A stretch of 64,000 nucleotides of DNA from Phycisphaerae bacterium (GCA_030432905.1 JAUILU010000005.1:124001-188000); one strand, 5' to 3'. Positions 50,831 to 60,074 are shown, counted from the stretch's first letter. Program-made: numbers and translations. Notes: generated by a model from the letters alone, not told the origin.

Positions 50831-51853
50831 ATGCGGATCGCAATCGATGTAATGGGCGGTGACAACGCTCCCGACGACATCCTTCGCGGGTGTGTCGCGG
50901 GGCTTGAGTACATCGCGCCCGGCGATCAGCTTGTGCTCGTCGGCGACAAGACCGACATCGAAGAAGTGCTCGGCGAGATCGGCATCAACGACGACCGGCT
51001 CGTCATCCATGCAACAACCGAAGTGATCGAGATGGCTGAGTCCCCCGCCAAGGCGGTTCGGAGCAAGCCTGATTCCTCGATCGTGCAGATGTGCAAGCTC
51101 GCGTCGCACAAGGTCAGCGAGGACATCCGCTGCGACGCGGCTCTTTCTGCGGGCAACACCGGCGCGTGCGTGTCCGCGGGCATCATGCAGATGAAGAGGC
51201 TCAAGGGCGTGCACCGCCCCGGTATCGCGGTCGCGATGCCGAGTTTTCATGGGCCGATGGTGCTTTGCGATGCGGGCGCAAACCCCGAGCCTACGCCGCA
51301 GCACCTTTGGCAGTACGCGGTGATGGCGGACGTCGTGAGCAAGCGGCTTCTGCACATCGAGAACCCGCGTGTTGCGATCATGAACATCGGCGCTGAGGAC
51401 TCCAAGGGCACGGGCACGATCAAGGAAGCGCGCGACCTGATCAAGTCGTCGCCCGGCCTCAACTACATCGGCTTCATCGAGGGACGCGAGTTCTTCGAGG
51501 GTGTCGCGGATGTTGTGGTGACCGACGGGCTGATGGGCAACGTGGTGCTCAAGACCGCCGAGGGCATGGCCAAGAGCCTGTTCAAGGCGATCACGCACGA
51601 GATTCTTGAGCTCGATCCGGAGCTGATGTCGCGGTTTGCGCCGGTCGCCAAGTCGATCTGGTCGAAGAACGACTACCACGAATACGGCGGGGCGCCGCTG
51701 ATCGGTGTCAACGGCACCCTGTTCATCGCACACGGCTCAAGCGAGCCGCGTACCATCGCAAACGCGATCCGGTCTTGCCGGGAGTACGTCGAGACGGGCG
51801 TCAACGAGGGCATCGTTGAGCGGGTCGCAGAGGTTGAGACGGCGCTCGTCTGA
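50831..51853 (+). CDS. plsX: Phosphate acyltransferase PlsX
   Basis: 340 aa. PlsX makes acyl-phosphate from acyl-ACP for phospholipid synthesis. Hallmarks: MRIAIDVMGGDNAPDDILRG, ALSAGNTGACVSAGIM, CDAGANPEPTPQHLWQYAVM, NIGAEDSKGT, VVVTDGLMGNVVLKTAEG and GGAPLIGVNG. It starts 7 nt after the rpmF stop, so it is co-transcribed. Cytosolic, membrane-associated in other bacteria. Confidence 0.96.
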   Translation: MRIAIDVMGGDNAPDDILRGCVAGLEYIAPGDQLVLVGDKTDIEEVLGEIGINDDRLVIHATTEVIEMAESPAKAVRSKPDSSIVQMCKLASHKVSEDIRCDAALSAGNTGACVSAGIMQMKRLKGVHRPGIAVAMPSFHGPMVLCDAGANPEPTPQHLWQYAVMADVVSKRLLHIENPRVAIMNIGAEDSKGTGTIKEARDLIKSSPGLNYIGFIEGREFFEGVADVVVTDGLMGNVVLKTAEGMAKSLFKAITHEILELDPELMSRFAPVAKSIWSKNDYHEYGGAPLIGVNGTLFIAHGSSEPRTIANAIRSCREYVETGVNEGIVERVAEVETALV

Positions 51854-51937
51854 GCACCCGAAAGCCTGTGTGCGTCGATGACGTGTCTGCTCCTCGTGGA
51901 CAACGCGGCTTCGGCATAAACAGATGAGGCCTTGTCT

Positions 51938-52954
51938 ATGTCAGCAGCTTCTACCAACAGCTTCGGAATCGAGATCGCGGGCATCGCGGCACACACACCA
52001 GATAACCTCGTGACCAACAAAGACCTCGAGTCGGTGATGGACACATCAGACGAATGGATCCAGCAGCGCACGGGCATCCGCCAGCGGTACATCGCTGACA
52101 CGGGCAACGGCGAGACTGTTCTGTACCTTGCCAAGGCTGCGCTTGAGAAAACCTTGGCCGACGCAAAGATGCAGCCGACCGAGCTTGATCTTGTGATCCT
52201 GGCGACGATGTCGCAGGAGATGTCCTGCCCCCCTACCGCTTGTCGTCTTGTGAACATGGTTGGCGCTGGCAACGCGGGCGCGTTCGATCTTTCTGCCGCG
52301 TGCTGCGGGTTTGTGTTCTCGATGAACACGGCTTACGGGCTGATGCAGACGGGCGCCTACAAGAACGTCGCGATCATCGGCGGCGACACACTGAGCCAGT
52401 CGGTCGAGTTCAACACGCGGGGCCGGGCGGGGGCGATCCTGTTCGGTGATGCCGCGGCGGGGCTGATTCTGCGCAAGACCGACGACACCTCGAAGCGCCT
52501 CTTGGCGCAGGCGATGTACTCCAACGGCGAGCGTTGGGCTGATCTTTACATCCCCAAGACGGTGCATGACCTGACGGATGAGGACAAGGAATCCAACGAC
52601 CAACTGAACTACCTGCACATGAACGGCGCGGGTGTATTCCGGTTCGCGGTGAGCACGTTCCCGAAGGTGATCGGCGAGACGCTTGACGCCGCGGGCGTGG
52701 ACGCAAACGACGTTGACCACTATGTCTGCCACCAGTCGAACCGGCGGATTCTGGACGCGGCGATCGAGCGGTTCGGGCTGAGCGATGACAAGTTGCACGT
52801 GAATATTGATCGGTTCGGCAACACGGTCGCGGCGAGTGTGCCGCTGGTGCTCAACGACCTCAAAGAGGCGGGCAAGATCGAGGAAGGCCAGAAGATCATG
52901 TTCGTCGGATTCGGCGGCGGGCTGACCTGGGGCACCAGTCTGTGGCAGATCTGA
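51938..52954 (+). CDS. fabH: 3-oxoacyl-ACP synthase III (KAS III)
   Basis: 338 aa from ATG 51938. FabH starts fatty-acid elongation by condensing acetyl-CoA with malonyl-ACP. The catalytic triad is visible: Cys in FDLSAACCGFVFSM, His in YVCHQSNRRI, Asn in DRFGNTVAASVP; the C-terminal GFGGGLTWGTSLW is typical. The preceding gene plsX is the usual neighbour (84-nt gap). Confidence 0.96.
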   Translation: MSAASTNSFGIEIAGIAAHTPDNLVTNKDLESVMDTSDEWIQQRTGIRQRYIADTGNGETVLYLAKAALEKTLADAKMQPTELDLVILATMSQEMSCPPTACRLVNMVGAGNAGAFDLSAACCGFVFSMNTAYGLMQTGAYKNVAIIGGDTLSQSVEFNTRGRAGAILFGDAAAGLILRKTDDTSKRLLAQAMYSNGERWADLYIPKTVHDLTDEDKESNDQLNYLHMNGAGVFRFAVSTFPKVIGETLDAAGVDANDVDHYVCHQSNRRILDAAIERFGLSDDKLHVNIDRFGNTVAASVPLVLNDLKEAGKIEEGQKIMFVGFGGGLTWGTSLWQI

Positions 52955-52981
52955 CCGCAGGTCGCCGATACTAAGCCCGGC

Positions 52982-53605
52982 ATGTCTGGCAAAATCCAAG
53001 AGAATCAGAACCAGCCCAAACGCAAGGGCGCGGTCCCGAGGCCGGTCAAGCCCGTGGGCGCTGTTGTGGAGTCGGTCTCGCCTTTCGATCCGCTGATGAT
53101 CGGCGTGCTGACGTACCCGTTCCGCAGACCCAAAACGAGGCAGCTGCTCGAGACGGAGTTCTCGCTGACACGCAAGCAGGCGTACGCGGTCGCGGTGCAC
53201 ACGGCGAGACACAGGCTGGTCCGGCGCGAGGCGATGGCGGCGGCGGTCAAGTTCTGGCTCATGTCAGCGTTCGGTGTCGTGGTGCTGAGCACGATCTTCG
53301 GGCCGATCCTGTACTCGCTCTATCTGGACTGGGTCCTGACGCTCAAGCCCTCGGACCCGGCGACGTCGGCTTCGGTGCTGCTCGGGGTTTCGTTCGCGTG
53401 GCTCGGGGTGTGCCTGTGGTTCGCGGCGGAGCGGTGGATCATGGACGGGATCGTCAACCGCGAAATCAGGCGATGCTGGGGCGATCAGGAGTGCATCTGG
53501 TGCGGCCGGGACATGGCTGGGTGCGTTGTGGACCGCGAGCGGTGGTCGATGTGCCCGGAATGCGGCATGCGCTCGCCCATCGGTGCGCGGGCCACTACCA
53601 TCTGA
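52982..53605 (+). CDS. Membrane protein with C-terminal zinc ribbon, inside the fab operon
   Basis: 207 aa of unknown function. A basic N-terminus, then two transmembrane helices (FWLMSAFGVVVLSTIFGPIL; VLLGVSFAWLGVCLWFAAE) and a C-terminal four-Cys zinc ribbon (CIWCGRDMAGC ... WSMCPECGMRS). It sits 27 nt after fabH and 3 nt before fabD, so it is part of the operon; a role in membrane placement or regulation of lipid synthesis is conjecture. Confidence 0.75.
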   Translation: MSGKIQENQNQPKRKGAVPRPVKPVGAVVESVSPFDPLMIGVLTYPFRRPKTRQLLETEFSLTRKQAYAVAVHTARHRLVRREAMAAAVKFWLMSAFGVVVLSTIFGPILYSLYLDWVLTLKPSDPATSASVLLGVSFAWLGVCLWFAAERWIMDGIVNREIRRCWGDQECIWCGRDMAGCVVDRERWSMCPECGMRSPIGARATTI

Positions 53606-53608
53606 TCT

Positions 53609-54550
53609 ATGGCAGAAGACATGATCATTGTGTGCCCGGGACAAGGCGCCCAGGCGGTCGGGATGGGCAAGCTCTGGGCCGAGACCAGCAGCGAGGCGCG
53701 GGCTGCCTTCGACGAGGCGGACGCGGTTCTCGGCGACTCGCTCGGGTCGCCCCTGAGCCAGATTTGTTTCGAGGGCCCGGCGGAGACACTGAACCGGACC
53801 GACGTCAGCCAGCCGGCGCTGTACACGGCGGCGGTCGCGTGCTGGCGCGGGTTGTCGGCGCAGATGGGTTTGGCAGAGGGCCAGGCTCCGATCGTCGCGG
53901 CGGCGGGTCTGAGCCTCGGCGAATACTCGGCGCTGCACATCGCCGGCGCGTTTAGCTTCGCGGACGGGCTGAGGCTCGTGGCGCTTCGGGGCAGCGCGAT
54001 GCAGGCGGCGGCGGAAGCGACGGCGAGCGGCATGGTCGCGCTCGTTGGTGCGGATGAAGACAAGGCGCAGGCTGTGTGCGACGAGGCCCGCGCGGGCGGT
54101 GTTCTCGTGTGTGCGAACTTCAACGCACCGGGGCAGGTTGTGCTTTCGGGCGATACCGAGGCGTGCAAGCGGGCGGAGGAGGTCGCGGGCGAGCAGGGGC
54201 TGCGCGCGGTGGCGCTGCAGGTCGCTGGCGCGTTCCACTCGCCGATCATGCAGCCCGCGGCAGATGCGCTGGCCAAGGCGCTTTCGGAAGTTGAGATCGC
54301 GCAGCCTTCGGCGCCGGTTTGGTCGAACGTGACCGCGAATCCTCACGATGCCGACGCGGACTCGATCCGCGGCAAGCTCGCTGAGCAGTTGACGTCGCCC
54401 GTGCGTTGGGCTGATTCGTTCGCGGCGATGGTTGGAGAGTACGAGAACGCTCAGGTGCACGAGATGGCGCCGGGTAAGACACTTGCAGGGATGGCCAAGC
54501 GGATCGCCCGAGGCGTGAAGGTACAGAGCCACGATGGACCGGAGATTTAG
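53609..54550 (+). CDS. fabD: Malonyl-CoA:ACP transacylase
   Basis: 313 aa. It moves malonyl groups from CoA to ACP. Motifs: CPGQGAQAVGMG (N-terminal), catalytic Ser in AGLSLGEYSAL, Arg in LVALRGSAMQ, His in VAGAFHSPIM, and QLTSPVRWADS. It ends in TAG overlapping a GTG of the next gene. Typical length and position in a fab cluster. Confidence 0.95.
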   Translation: MAEDMIIVCPGQGAQAVGMGKLWAETSSEARAAFDEADAVLGDSLGSPLSQICFEGPAETLNRTDVSQPALYTAAVACWRGLSAQMGLAEGQAPIVAAAGLSLGEYSALHIAGAFSFADGLRLVALRGSAMQAAAEATASGMVALVGADEDKAQAVCDEARAGGVLVCANFNAPGQVVLSGDTEACKRAEEVAGEQGLRAVALQVAGAFHSPIMQPAADALAKALSEVEIAQPSAPVWSNVTANPHDADADSIRGKLAEQLTSPVRWADSFAAMVGEYENAQVHEMAPGKTLAGMAKRIARGVKVQSHDGPEI

Positions 54551-54552
54551 TG

Positions 54553-55587
54553 ATGCGTGGACGCAAGATATTACTCGCGGCGCTTGCGGGCGTTTCGGCG
54601 TTTGGTGTTGTTGGTTGCAAGGAGGAGCCGCCTCCCCCGCCCCCGCCGCCACCGCCGCCGCCTCCCCCACCGCCTGCGCCTGAGCCGATCGATATCCAGG
54701 GTCTGCTCGCGGAGATGGACGCAGATGCGCGGATCAGCTTCCCGCAGAGCGTGGCTCCTGTTGATGCCGACCTTGGCCGGGCTGTTGTGAGTTTCGCCGA
54801 GGCGCTGCTCGGGGGCGACGATGATGCGGCTCGCTCGATGCTCGACCTGACGGGTCAGGCGGTGCTCGATCGTCTGCTCGTGACGGGCGGCTGGTACGAC
54901 GCGACGGACGAACTGGAAGCTGTGATTGTCACGGAGTTGACGGAGTTCGGCGCGGGCCAGGGCGGCAACGTGGTCTACGCGCTGCAGGCGCCGGGCTCGG
55001 CGTACACGCTGGCTTGGAATGTTGAGCCCGGGCCGGGCGGAGCGCTCGCGTTCAGCGGCGAGTTCACGTCGGCTGAGGAGCGACCCCGTGCGAGCGATTT
55101 CTCTGAGGTCAGCTTCGACGAGCCTGAGCTTGAGATCCCTGAGGTTGATACCGACAGCACGGCCTCGGCACCGGTCGAAACCGGGAACGTCGAAGAACTC
55201 AGCAGCGGCTTGCTCACACTGAGCGACGATGCACCGGCGATCATGGTGTACATGGTTATCGAGACCACGGCGCATCTGGTGTCGGAAGCGGTCGGCCAGC
55301 CGCTGACCGGAAAGCAGCTTGTTGAGTACACGCGGTACTCGATGGAGCGGCGCGAGGGCACCGCGATCCGCCGGAAGTACAAAGAAGGCAACGAGACGTA
55401 CGACGATGGCGGCAGCGTCACCGAGGCGCAGCTGAAAGAACTCGTCGATATCGCGATGAGCCAGGCGGAGATGTTCCGCGTCTCGACCGAAGGGCAGATC
55501 GACATGACGGACGACGACGTCTACGAAGCTGTTTCTAAGACCGTGGGCATCAACCCGACTTCTATCAAAACTCGCACCGGAGGCTAA
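54553..55587 (+). CDS. Putative lipoprotein with a 16-proline run, inside the fab operon
   Basis: 344 aa from ATG 54553; a GTG at 54550 overlaps the fabD stop. MRGRKILLAALAGVSAFGVV-GCKEE is a signal with lipobox (VVGC). Directly after CKEE come 16 consecutive prolines, then APEPIDIQGLLAEMDADARI. The rest is an acidic alpha/beta domain with repeated Asp/Glu and no recognised fold. Periplasmic, tethered to a membrane is inferred. Poly-Pro would stall ribosomes unless EF-P acts. No homologue recognised. Confidence 0.75.
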   Translation: MRGRKILLAALAGVSAFGVVGCKEEPPPPPPPPPPPPPPPPAPEPIDIQGLLAEMDADARISFPQSVAPVDADLGRAVVSFAEALLGGDDDAARSMLDLTGQAVLDRLLVTGGWYDATDELEAVIVTELTEFGAGQGGNVVYALQAPGSAYTLAWNVEPGPGGALAFSGEFTSAEERPRASDFSEVSFDEPELEIPEVDTDSTASAPVETGNVEELSSGLLTLSDDAPAIMVYMVIETTAHLVSEAVGQPLTGKQLVEYTRYSMERREGTAIRRKYKEGNETYDDGGSVTEAQLKELVDIAMSQAEMFRVSTEGQIDMTDDDVYEAVSKTVGINPTSIKTRTGG

Positions 55588-55590
55588 TTT

Positions 55591-56337
55591 ATGTCCGAAT
55601 CAGAAACCCGCGTCGCGTTCGTGACCGGCGCCAGCCGGGGCATCGGCAAGGCGATTGCGCTGAGGCTCGCAGCCGACGGCAGGCACGTTGTGCTTGCGAG
55701 CCGGAGCGAGGGCCCGCTGAACGAGGTTAAGGCCGAGATCGAGAAGGCCGGCGGTGCTGCGAGTGTGTGCGCTGTTGACATCTCCGACCGCGCGGCGCTC
55801 GCCGACGCGATCGAGGGAGTGGCCAAGGATCAGGGCAGGCTCGACATTCTCGTCAACAACGCGGGCATCACACGCGACAACCTGCTGCTTCGGATGAGCG
55901 ACGAGGAATGGGACTCGGTCATCGAGACGAACCTGACCTCGGCGTTTGTCGCGATGCGCGCCGCGGCGAGGCCGATGATGAAGGGCAAATTCGGGCGGAT
56001 CGTGAACATCGCTTCGACGAGCGGGCTTGTCGGCAACTCGGGGCAGACAAACTACGCCGCGAGCAAGTCGGGGCTGGTCGGCATGACGCGGACGGTTGCG
56101 CGCGAGATCGGTGGCAAGGGCATCACCGCCAACGTCGTCGCTCCGGGCTTCATCCAGACCGACATGACCAGCAACCTGCCCGAGAGCGTGCTTGATTCGG
56201 TCAAGAGTCTAATCCAGGTCAAGCGGCTTGGAACGGGCGAGGACATCGCTGCGGCGGTCGCGTACTGCACGAGCGACGACGCGGGGTTCCTGACCGGGCA
56301 GGTCATCGCGGTCGACGGCGGCATGACGATGTGCTAG
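55591..56337 (+). CDS. fabG: 3-oxoacyl-ACP reductase
   Basis: 248 aa short-chain dehydrogenase. TGASRGIGKAIALRLA binds NADPH; LVNNAGITRDNLLLRM; catalytic Ser in NIASTSGLVGN, Tyr/Lys in TNYAASKSGLVG; C-terminal DDAGFLTGQVIAVDGGMTM. GGAGG lies 8 nt before the ATG. It reduces 3-oxoacyl-ACP in each elongation round. Confidence 0.95.
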   Translation: MSESETRVAFVTGASRGIGKAIALRLAADGRHVVLASRSEGPLNEVKAEIEKAGGAASVCAVDISDRAALADAIEGVAKDQGRLDILVNNAGITRDNLLLRMSDEEWDSVIETNLTSAFVAMRAAARPMMKGKFGRIVNIASTSGLVGNSGQTNYAASKSGLVGMTRTVAREIGGKGITANVVAPGFIQTDMTSNLPESVLDSVKSLIQVKRLGTGEDIAAAVAYCTSDDAGFLTGQVIAVDGGMTMC

Positions 56338-56679
56338 ATGAGCAAGCCCGGAATTGATCTCGATGGTCTGAGGGCGAATGCTGCGGAAACAGCGCCGGGC
56401 GGCGTGATCGATCGTGATACGGTCTTCGAGTTTTCTCAGCACAACGATGTGGTCGAAGCGCGTTACGCCGGCGGCAAGCTTGTCGCCGGCTTTTTAGTTG
56501 GCCGGGTACACGGGGACACACTCGAGTTTCGGTACTGCCAGACGCACACCGACGGCACGCTTGCTGGTGGGCATTCGCACTGCACGATAAGAAGGAACGA
56601 CCAGGGTCGGATCGAGATCGTTGAAGAGTTCGAGTGGGCCACGGGTGGCACCGGGACGAACATCATCCGGCAGCTTTGA
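56338..56679 (+). CDS. Small conserved beta-barrel-like protein
   Basis: 113 aa, starting immediately at the fabG stop (TAGATG). FEFSQHNDVVEARYAGGKLV, AGFLVGRVHGDTLEFRYCQT and GGHSHCTIRRNDQGRIEIVE resemble small proteins often (mis)named N-acetylglutamate synthase in databases; no GNAT motif is present. Function unknown; the last gene of the operon. Confidence 0.75.
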   Translation: MSKPGIDLDGLRANAAETAPGGVIDRDTVFEFSQHNDVVEARYAGGKLVAGFLVGRVHGDTLEFRYCQTHTDGTLAGGHSHCTIRRNDQGRIEIVEEFEWATGGTGTNIIRQL

Positions 56680-56695
56680 ATCAGTTGGTCGCTCG

Positions 56696-57955
56696 TTAGT
56701 CGGAGTCTGCGAGTTCGCTCGTGAGCGTTATCTCGCACGGCGCTGGCGGGTGGTCGATCGCGGCTCGAAAGCAGCGGTACGGCGATGGGCTGCCCCACCC
56801 TGCGCGGGCGAACGCATCGGTGACGAGCTTGTTGTAGTCGATCGAGACAGAAGACGCGGTTGCGGCGCCGGCTGTGGTCGATTCTGCCGGGCTCTCGGGG
56901 AAAAGCTCGCGGCCCGGGACGCGCTCGCTTGAGATGCGTTCTTCGAGGTTGCCCGTGACGAGCACGGTTGGCCAGCGGAAGTTCTTGAGGTCCGGGTGCA
57001 GGAGCAGGTCGAGTTGGACGTGCTCGACGGGTGTACGGATGGTGAGAATGTACCGGCCCTCGGTGTTGTCGTCGGAGCGGTGCCGCGGCAGGGCGCCGTG
57101 GTAGCGTTCGCCGGCGATGACGGTCGTGGCGCCCTTTCTGCCAACATCGCCCGGCGCGAGCTCGTCGTAGAGCCAGCCCGAAGCGCCGAGGCGCTGGTTG
57201 ATCTCGGGCAGGGGCTGAGTGCAGAACTCGGTCATCAGACTCAGCGGTCGATCGACGCCTTCGATTGTCGGAGCGCCTGCCGGGTCGAGCGGCTCGCGGA
57301 CGAAGGGTTCGGATTGTGAGCCGTCGTCTTCGTGGACTCGGAGCCTGCGGATCACCCACGGGACATCGGGGCGGAGTCTTTCGAGATCGACGAAGCCCGA
57401 GACCTGAACGCAGTCTAGGCGGGTGTCGTCGTCTTGCGACGGGCGGAGCGCGAGCGTGAGGATCTGGGCCTTGGCGCGCACGCCCCAGATCGCTGAGCCC
57501 GCTTTGAAGAAGGCCTTGCGTTCCTCGGCCTCGGCGCGCGGGTCGGGCCTGGCGCCGGCGAGCATGGCCTCGAAGGTTCGGCGGTCACCGGCGTGCCTGC
57601 GGACAAAGCCTCGCAGTTCGCTGTCGGCTTGTCGGACTTCTTCGAGCCGTTTGGTTGGGACGCCGAGGCTGCCCGCGGCTTTGACGACGATCTCGACGCC
57701 GCCTTGCCCGGGCAGGTGCTTGAACGCGGAGCACGGGTCGGTGACGTCGGTGAACCGGGTGAGTTTCCAGGCGAGTGTTTTGTCGAGCTTGAGCATGCGC
57801 GCCAGGTCGACGGCCCGCGATCCGCCGAGGCCGGCGTCTGCGATGAGGGCGGCGAAGGCGGCCTGCGCTGAACGGATGGTCTGCTCCGCGGCGAGACCGA
57901 AGCCGCCTTCGATCTCGGACGTGGTTTGTTTGGTAGCGGAGCGAGTACGGGCCAT
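56696..57955 (-). CDS. Conserved hypothetical protein (possible DNA-binding regulator)
   Basis: 419 aa from ATG 57955, where the protein-like sequence starts (MARTRSATKQTTSEIEGGFG). ALIADAGLGGSRAVDLARML, then KLDKTLAWKLTRFTDVTDPC, looks like a helix-turn-helix; the remainder is alpha/beta without a known motif. The frame open to 58348 is antisense to the neighbouring promoter and not native. Convergent with the fab operon. Confidence 0.65.
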   Translation of the reverse strand: MARTRSATKQTTSEIEGGFGLAAEQTIRSAQAAFAALIADAGLGGSRAVDLARMLKLDKTLAWKLTRFTDVTDPCSAFKHLPGQGGVEIVVKAAGSLGVPTKRLEEVRQADSELRGFVRRHAGDRRTFEAMLAGARPDPRAEAEERKAFFKAGSAIWGVRAKAQILTLALRPSQDDDTRLDCVQVSGFVDLERLRPDVPWVIRRLRVHEDDGSQSEPFVREPLDPAGAPTIEGVDRPLSLMTEFCTQPLPEINQRLGASGWLYDELAPGDVGRKGATTVIAGERYHGALPRHRSDDNTEGRYILTIRTPVEHVQLDLLLHPDLKNFRWPTVLVTGNLEERISSERVPGRELFPESPAESTTAGAATASSVSIDYNKLVTDAFARAGWGSPSPYRCFRAAIDHPPAPCEITLTSELADSD

Positions 57956-58138
57956 GGGTGCATCATACAGGCGATTTGGGTGGCTGTGTACAATCCCCAA
58001 AAAATCTCTAGAGATTCTCTGAAAACTCTTGGCGCGCGGGGTTGGGCACGGTACCTTCTGGCTTGAAGGGGCCCGCAAGGCCAACGAGGGATTCAGAGAC
58101 CAGCCGCCTCGGTGCGGCCGAATGAATGAGGTACAGAC

Positions 58139-58930
58139 ATGAGAATCGCAGCAGCAATGGTGTGCGTCGCGTTGGCCGGCTCGGCCTCGGCGCAGGTCCT
58201 GACCAGCACGCAGATCGTGCCCTTTGACTACGACCCCGGTGTTGGCATCGCGAACCCGGAGTTTCAGCTGTTCGACACGATGGGCGGCACGCGCGAACTC
58301 GTCGGCGTCACGCTCAGCTATGACCAGACCATCTCGTTTACCGTGCAAGCCGAGCAGAACTCACCGGTCCAGATCGAAGAGGGCGTGTTCTTCGCTGATG
58401 TGAGCTACATCTCGCTGCATCAGCTTGGAGTTGCTGACGATGGCGGCGGCGATGATGACGACGACAACAACAGCAGCATCCCGTTCCTCGGGCCGGGCGC
58501 GCACTTCATTACCATCAGCCCCGCGTTCGGTGCGAGCGATGGGTACAACGGTTCGGGGCCGGATACGTACGTCGAGAGCACCAGCTCCGGCGCGTTCAAC
58601 TTCACCGCGAACTACAACCCGGTTGACAATCCATCGTTCATCGACGTGTTCACAGGACAGGGCACGCTTACGACCGTGTTCGGTGGATTCCTCGAACTCT
58701 TCGGCGGGTACAACAGCGACCCGGGCTTCCCGGATGTTGATCCGAACAACCCGCCACAGGGGCCGTTCTTCCCGTTCCAGGATCCGTTCTACGGGGTGTT
58801 CGTTGATGCGGTCGACATGCGTCATCAGGGCACGATCACGGCGACGTTCGAGTACGAGCTTGTGCCCGCGCCGGCGAGTGTCTCGCTTGCTGGTCTTGCG
58901 GCGCTTGGACTGACGCGTCGTCGGCGCTGA
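58139..58930 (+). CDS. Secreted PEP-CTERM-like protein (choice-of-anchor type)
   Basis: 263 aa. Signal peptide MRIAAAMVCVALAGSASAQ. A beta-rich mature domain with an acidic loop (DDGGGDDDDDNNSS, Ca-binding-like) and the C-terminal sorting tail VPAPASVSLAGLAALGLTRRRR-like (PAPA, hydrophobic, RRRR). Same class as the protein at 557, but no sequence similarity in the body. Its leader shares two motifs with that gene. A terminator follows at 58972. Confidence 0.85.
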   Translation: MRIAAAMVCVALAGSASAQVLTSTQIVPFDYDPGVGIANPEFQLFDTMGGTRELVGVTLSYDQTISFTVQAEQNSPVQIEEGVFFADVSYISLHQLGVADDGGGDDDDDNNSSIPFLGPGAHFITISPAFGASDGYNGSGPDTYVESTSSGAFNFTANYNPVDNPSFIDVFTGQGTLTTVFGGFLELFGGYNSDPGFPDVDPNNPPQGPFFPFQDPFYGVFVDAVDMRHQGTITATFEYELVPAPASVSLAGLAALGLTRRRR

Positions 58931-58949
58931 TTCGGTAGAGAAGGACTCT

Positions 58950-59462
58950 TTAGTCGGTCACACTCTTCATTGGCGCGGCATCGGTCTTGATCGGTGCCGC
59001 GCCTTTTTGCGAGTTGCTCGTTGCGAGCACGATGACGCCCGCGATGATGAGCGAGACACCAAGGCCCTTGCGCCAGTCGAAGGACTCGCCAAGGACGAGC
59101 ACGCCGAGCATGACAGCGATGGCGGGCGCGAGCGAGAAGGCGACGGGTTTGATCCGGCTGACCTCGCCGAAACTGAGCGCGAGGTAGAAGAAGATCATGC
59201 CGCCCGCGCCGGCGATGAGGCCCGAGCCGAGGACGAGCTTGAGAAGGACGGGCGTGTCGGCCTGCCAGAACTTGACGGGCTCGAGCTTCTTGCCCGCGAC
59301 GAACGCGGACCAGACGGCCCACATCACCGGGATGGCCACGGTCGAGCGGATCGCGATCGCGGTGATCGGGCCGATCTGCTTTGAGTGCAGGACGCTCTTG
59401 GTGAAGATCTCGCCGATGCCCCAGCAGAGACCCGCGAGGACGGCGAGGATGATCGCGGTCAT
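58950..59462 (-). CDS. EamA/SMR-type small membrane transporter
   Basis: 170 aa from ATG 59462, overlapping the upstream DUF1569 gene by 4 nt. About four to five hydrophobic helices (MTAIILAVLAGLCWGIGEIF, LVLGSGLIAGAGGMIFFYLA, LAPAIAVMLGVLVLGESF, GLGVSLIIAGVIVLATS) match a single EamA domain, which dimerises in drug/metabolite transporters. Substrate unknown. Confidence 0.85.
   Translation of the reverse strand: MTAIILAVLAGLCWGIGEIFTKSVLHSKQIGPITAIAIRSTVAIPVMWAVWSAFVAGKKLEPVKFWQADTPVLLKLVLGSGLIAGAGGMIFFYLALSFGEVSRIKPVAFSLAPAIAVMLGVLVLGESFDWRKGLGVSLIIAGVIVLATSNSQKGAAPIKTDAAPMKSVTD
58972..59008 (+). terminator. Intrinsic terminator of the PEP-CTERM gene
   Basis: GGCGCGGCA (58972-58980) pairs with TGCCGCGCC (58995-59003), followed by TTTTT. 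It lies 41 nt after the stop, inside the 3' end of the convergent transporter gene. Confidence 0.75.
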
Positions 59463-59971
59463 TCGGGCTGGCTCGGTTCGTCGATCGAGATGAAGGACAG
59501 GTGCATGCCGCAGTGACCGAGGTGGATGTTGGTCCACTGCTCGTTTGTGAGCTTGCCGAAGAGCGGGCTTTCGGGGATGTGACTCTGGCCGCCTTCGACG
59601 CGGGCGATGCACTCGCGGAGTTGCTCGGCGCCCTGTTCGTATGAGACGCCCTCGGTCGGGATCAGGTGCTCGACGCTCTTTGGCAGCTTGAATCCGGGGG
59701 GAGTCTGGTTGCCGAGTTGGACGGCTTTCTTCTTGAAGAGAAGCTGGGCCATCATGCGCAGCGGCAGCGGCGGCTTTCCGGGGGGGAAGCCATCGAGCGA
59801 GCACTTCCAGAACTTGGCGGTGTGCTCGAGGATCTCGCCCGGCGTCCAGTTGCCGGTATGGCCGAGGTTGCCCGACGCGTTGGCGGCGTCGAGCCGGTCG
59901 AGGTCGGCCTTGAGATCGGCGAGCGAGCGGTAGTCGGTCTTGCGCCTTGGGGCTTGCTTCGTGTTGACCAT
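59459..59971 (-). CDS. DinB-like DUF1569 protein
   Basis: 170 aa. TGNWTPGEILEHTAKFWKCS, LRMMAQLLFKKK and WTNIHLGHCGMHLSFI are DUF1569 landmarks with His residues placed as in DinB/YfiT metal-binding four-helix bundles. A cytosolic thiol- or metal-dependent transferase is a family-level guess. Co-transcribed with the EamA gene (4-nt overlap). Confidence 0.85.
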   Translation of the reverse strand: MVNTKQAPRRKTDYRSLADLKADLDRLDAANASGNLGHTGNWTPGEILEHTAKFWKCSLDGFPPGKPPLPLRMMAQLLFKKKAVQLGNQTPPGFKLPKSVEHLIPTEGVSYEQGAEQLRECIARVEGGQSHIPESPLFGKLTNEQWTNIHLGHCGMHLSFISIDEPSQPE

Positions 59972-60045
59972 GAGGTGTTCTCCGGTGTTTGGATACTAGC
60001 CATGCGTAACGGTGCGATGCCCCCGGGTATTCGTGCGAGCCAATG

Positions 60046-60074
60046 AAAAAGGCCCCGCTCGAAAGCGGGGCCTT
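60046..60074 (-). terminator. Intrinsic terminator of atpD
   Basis: A perfect stem AAAGGCCCCGCT-TTCG-AGCGGGGCCTTT (read on the minus strand) followed by a T-run (TTTTTCATTG). It lies 26 nt after the atpD stop. Confidence 0.9.

Noticed and set aside
58060-58139. c-di-GMP (GEMM) riboswitch before the second PEP-CTERM gene, suggested by CGCAAGGCC
   Set aside because: The rest of the GEMM consensus (paired P2/P3 with GGTAGC tetraloop receptor) is not found.
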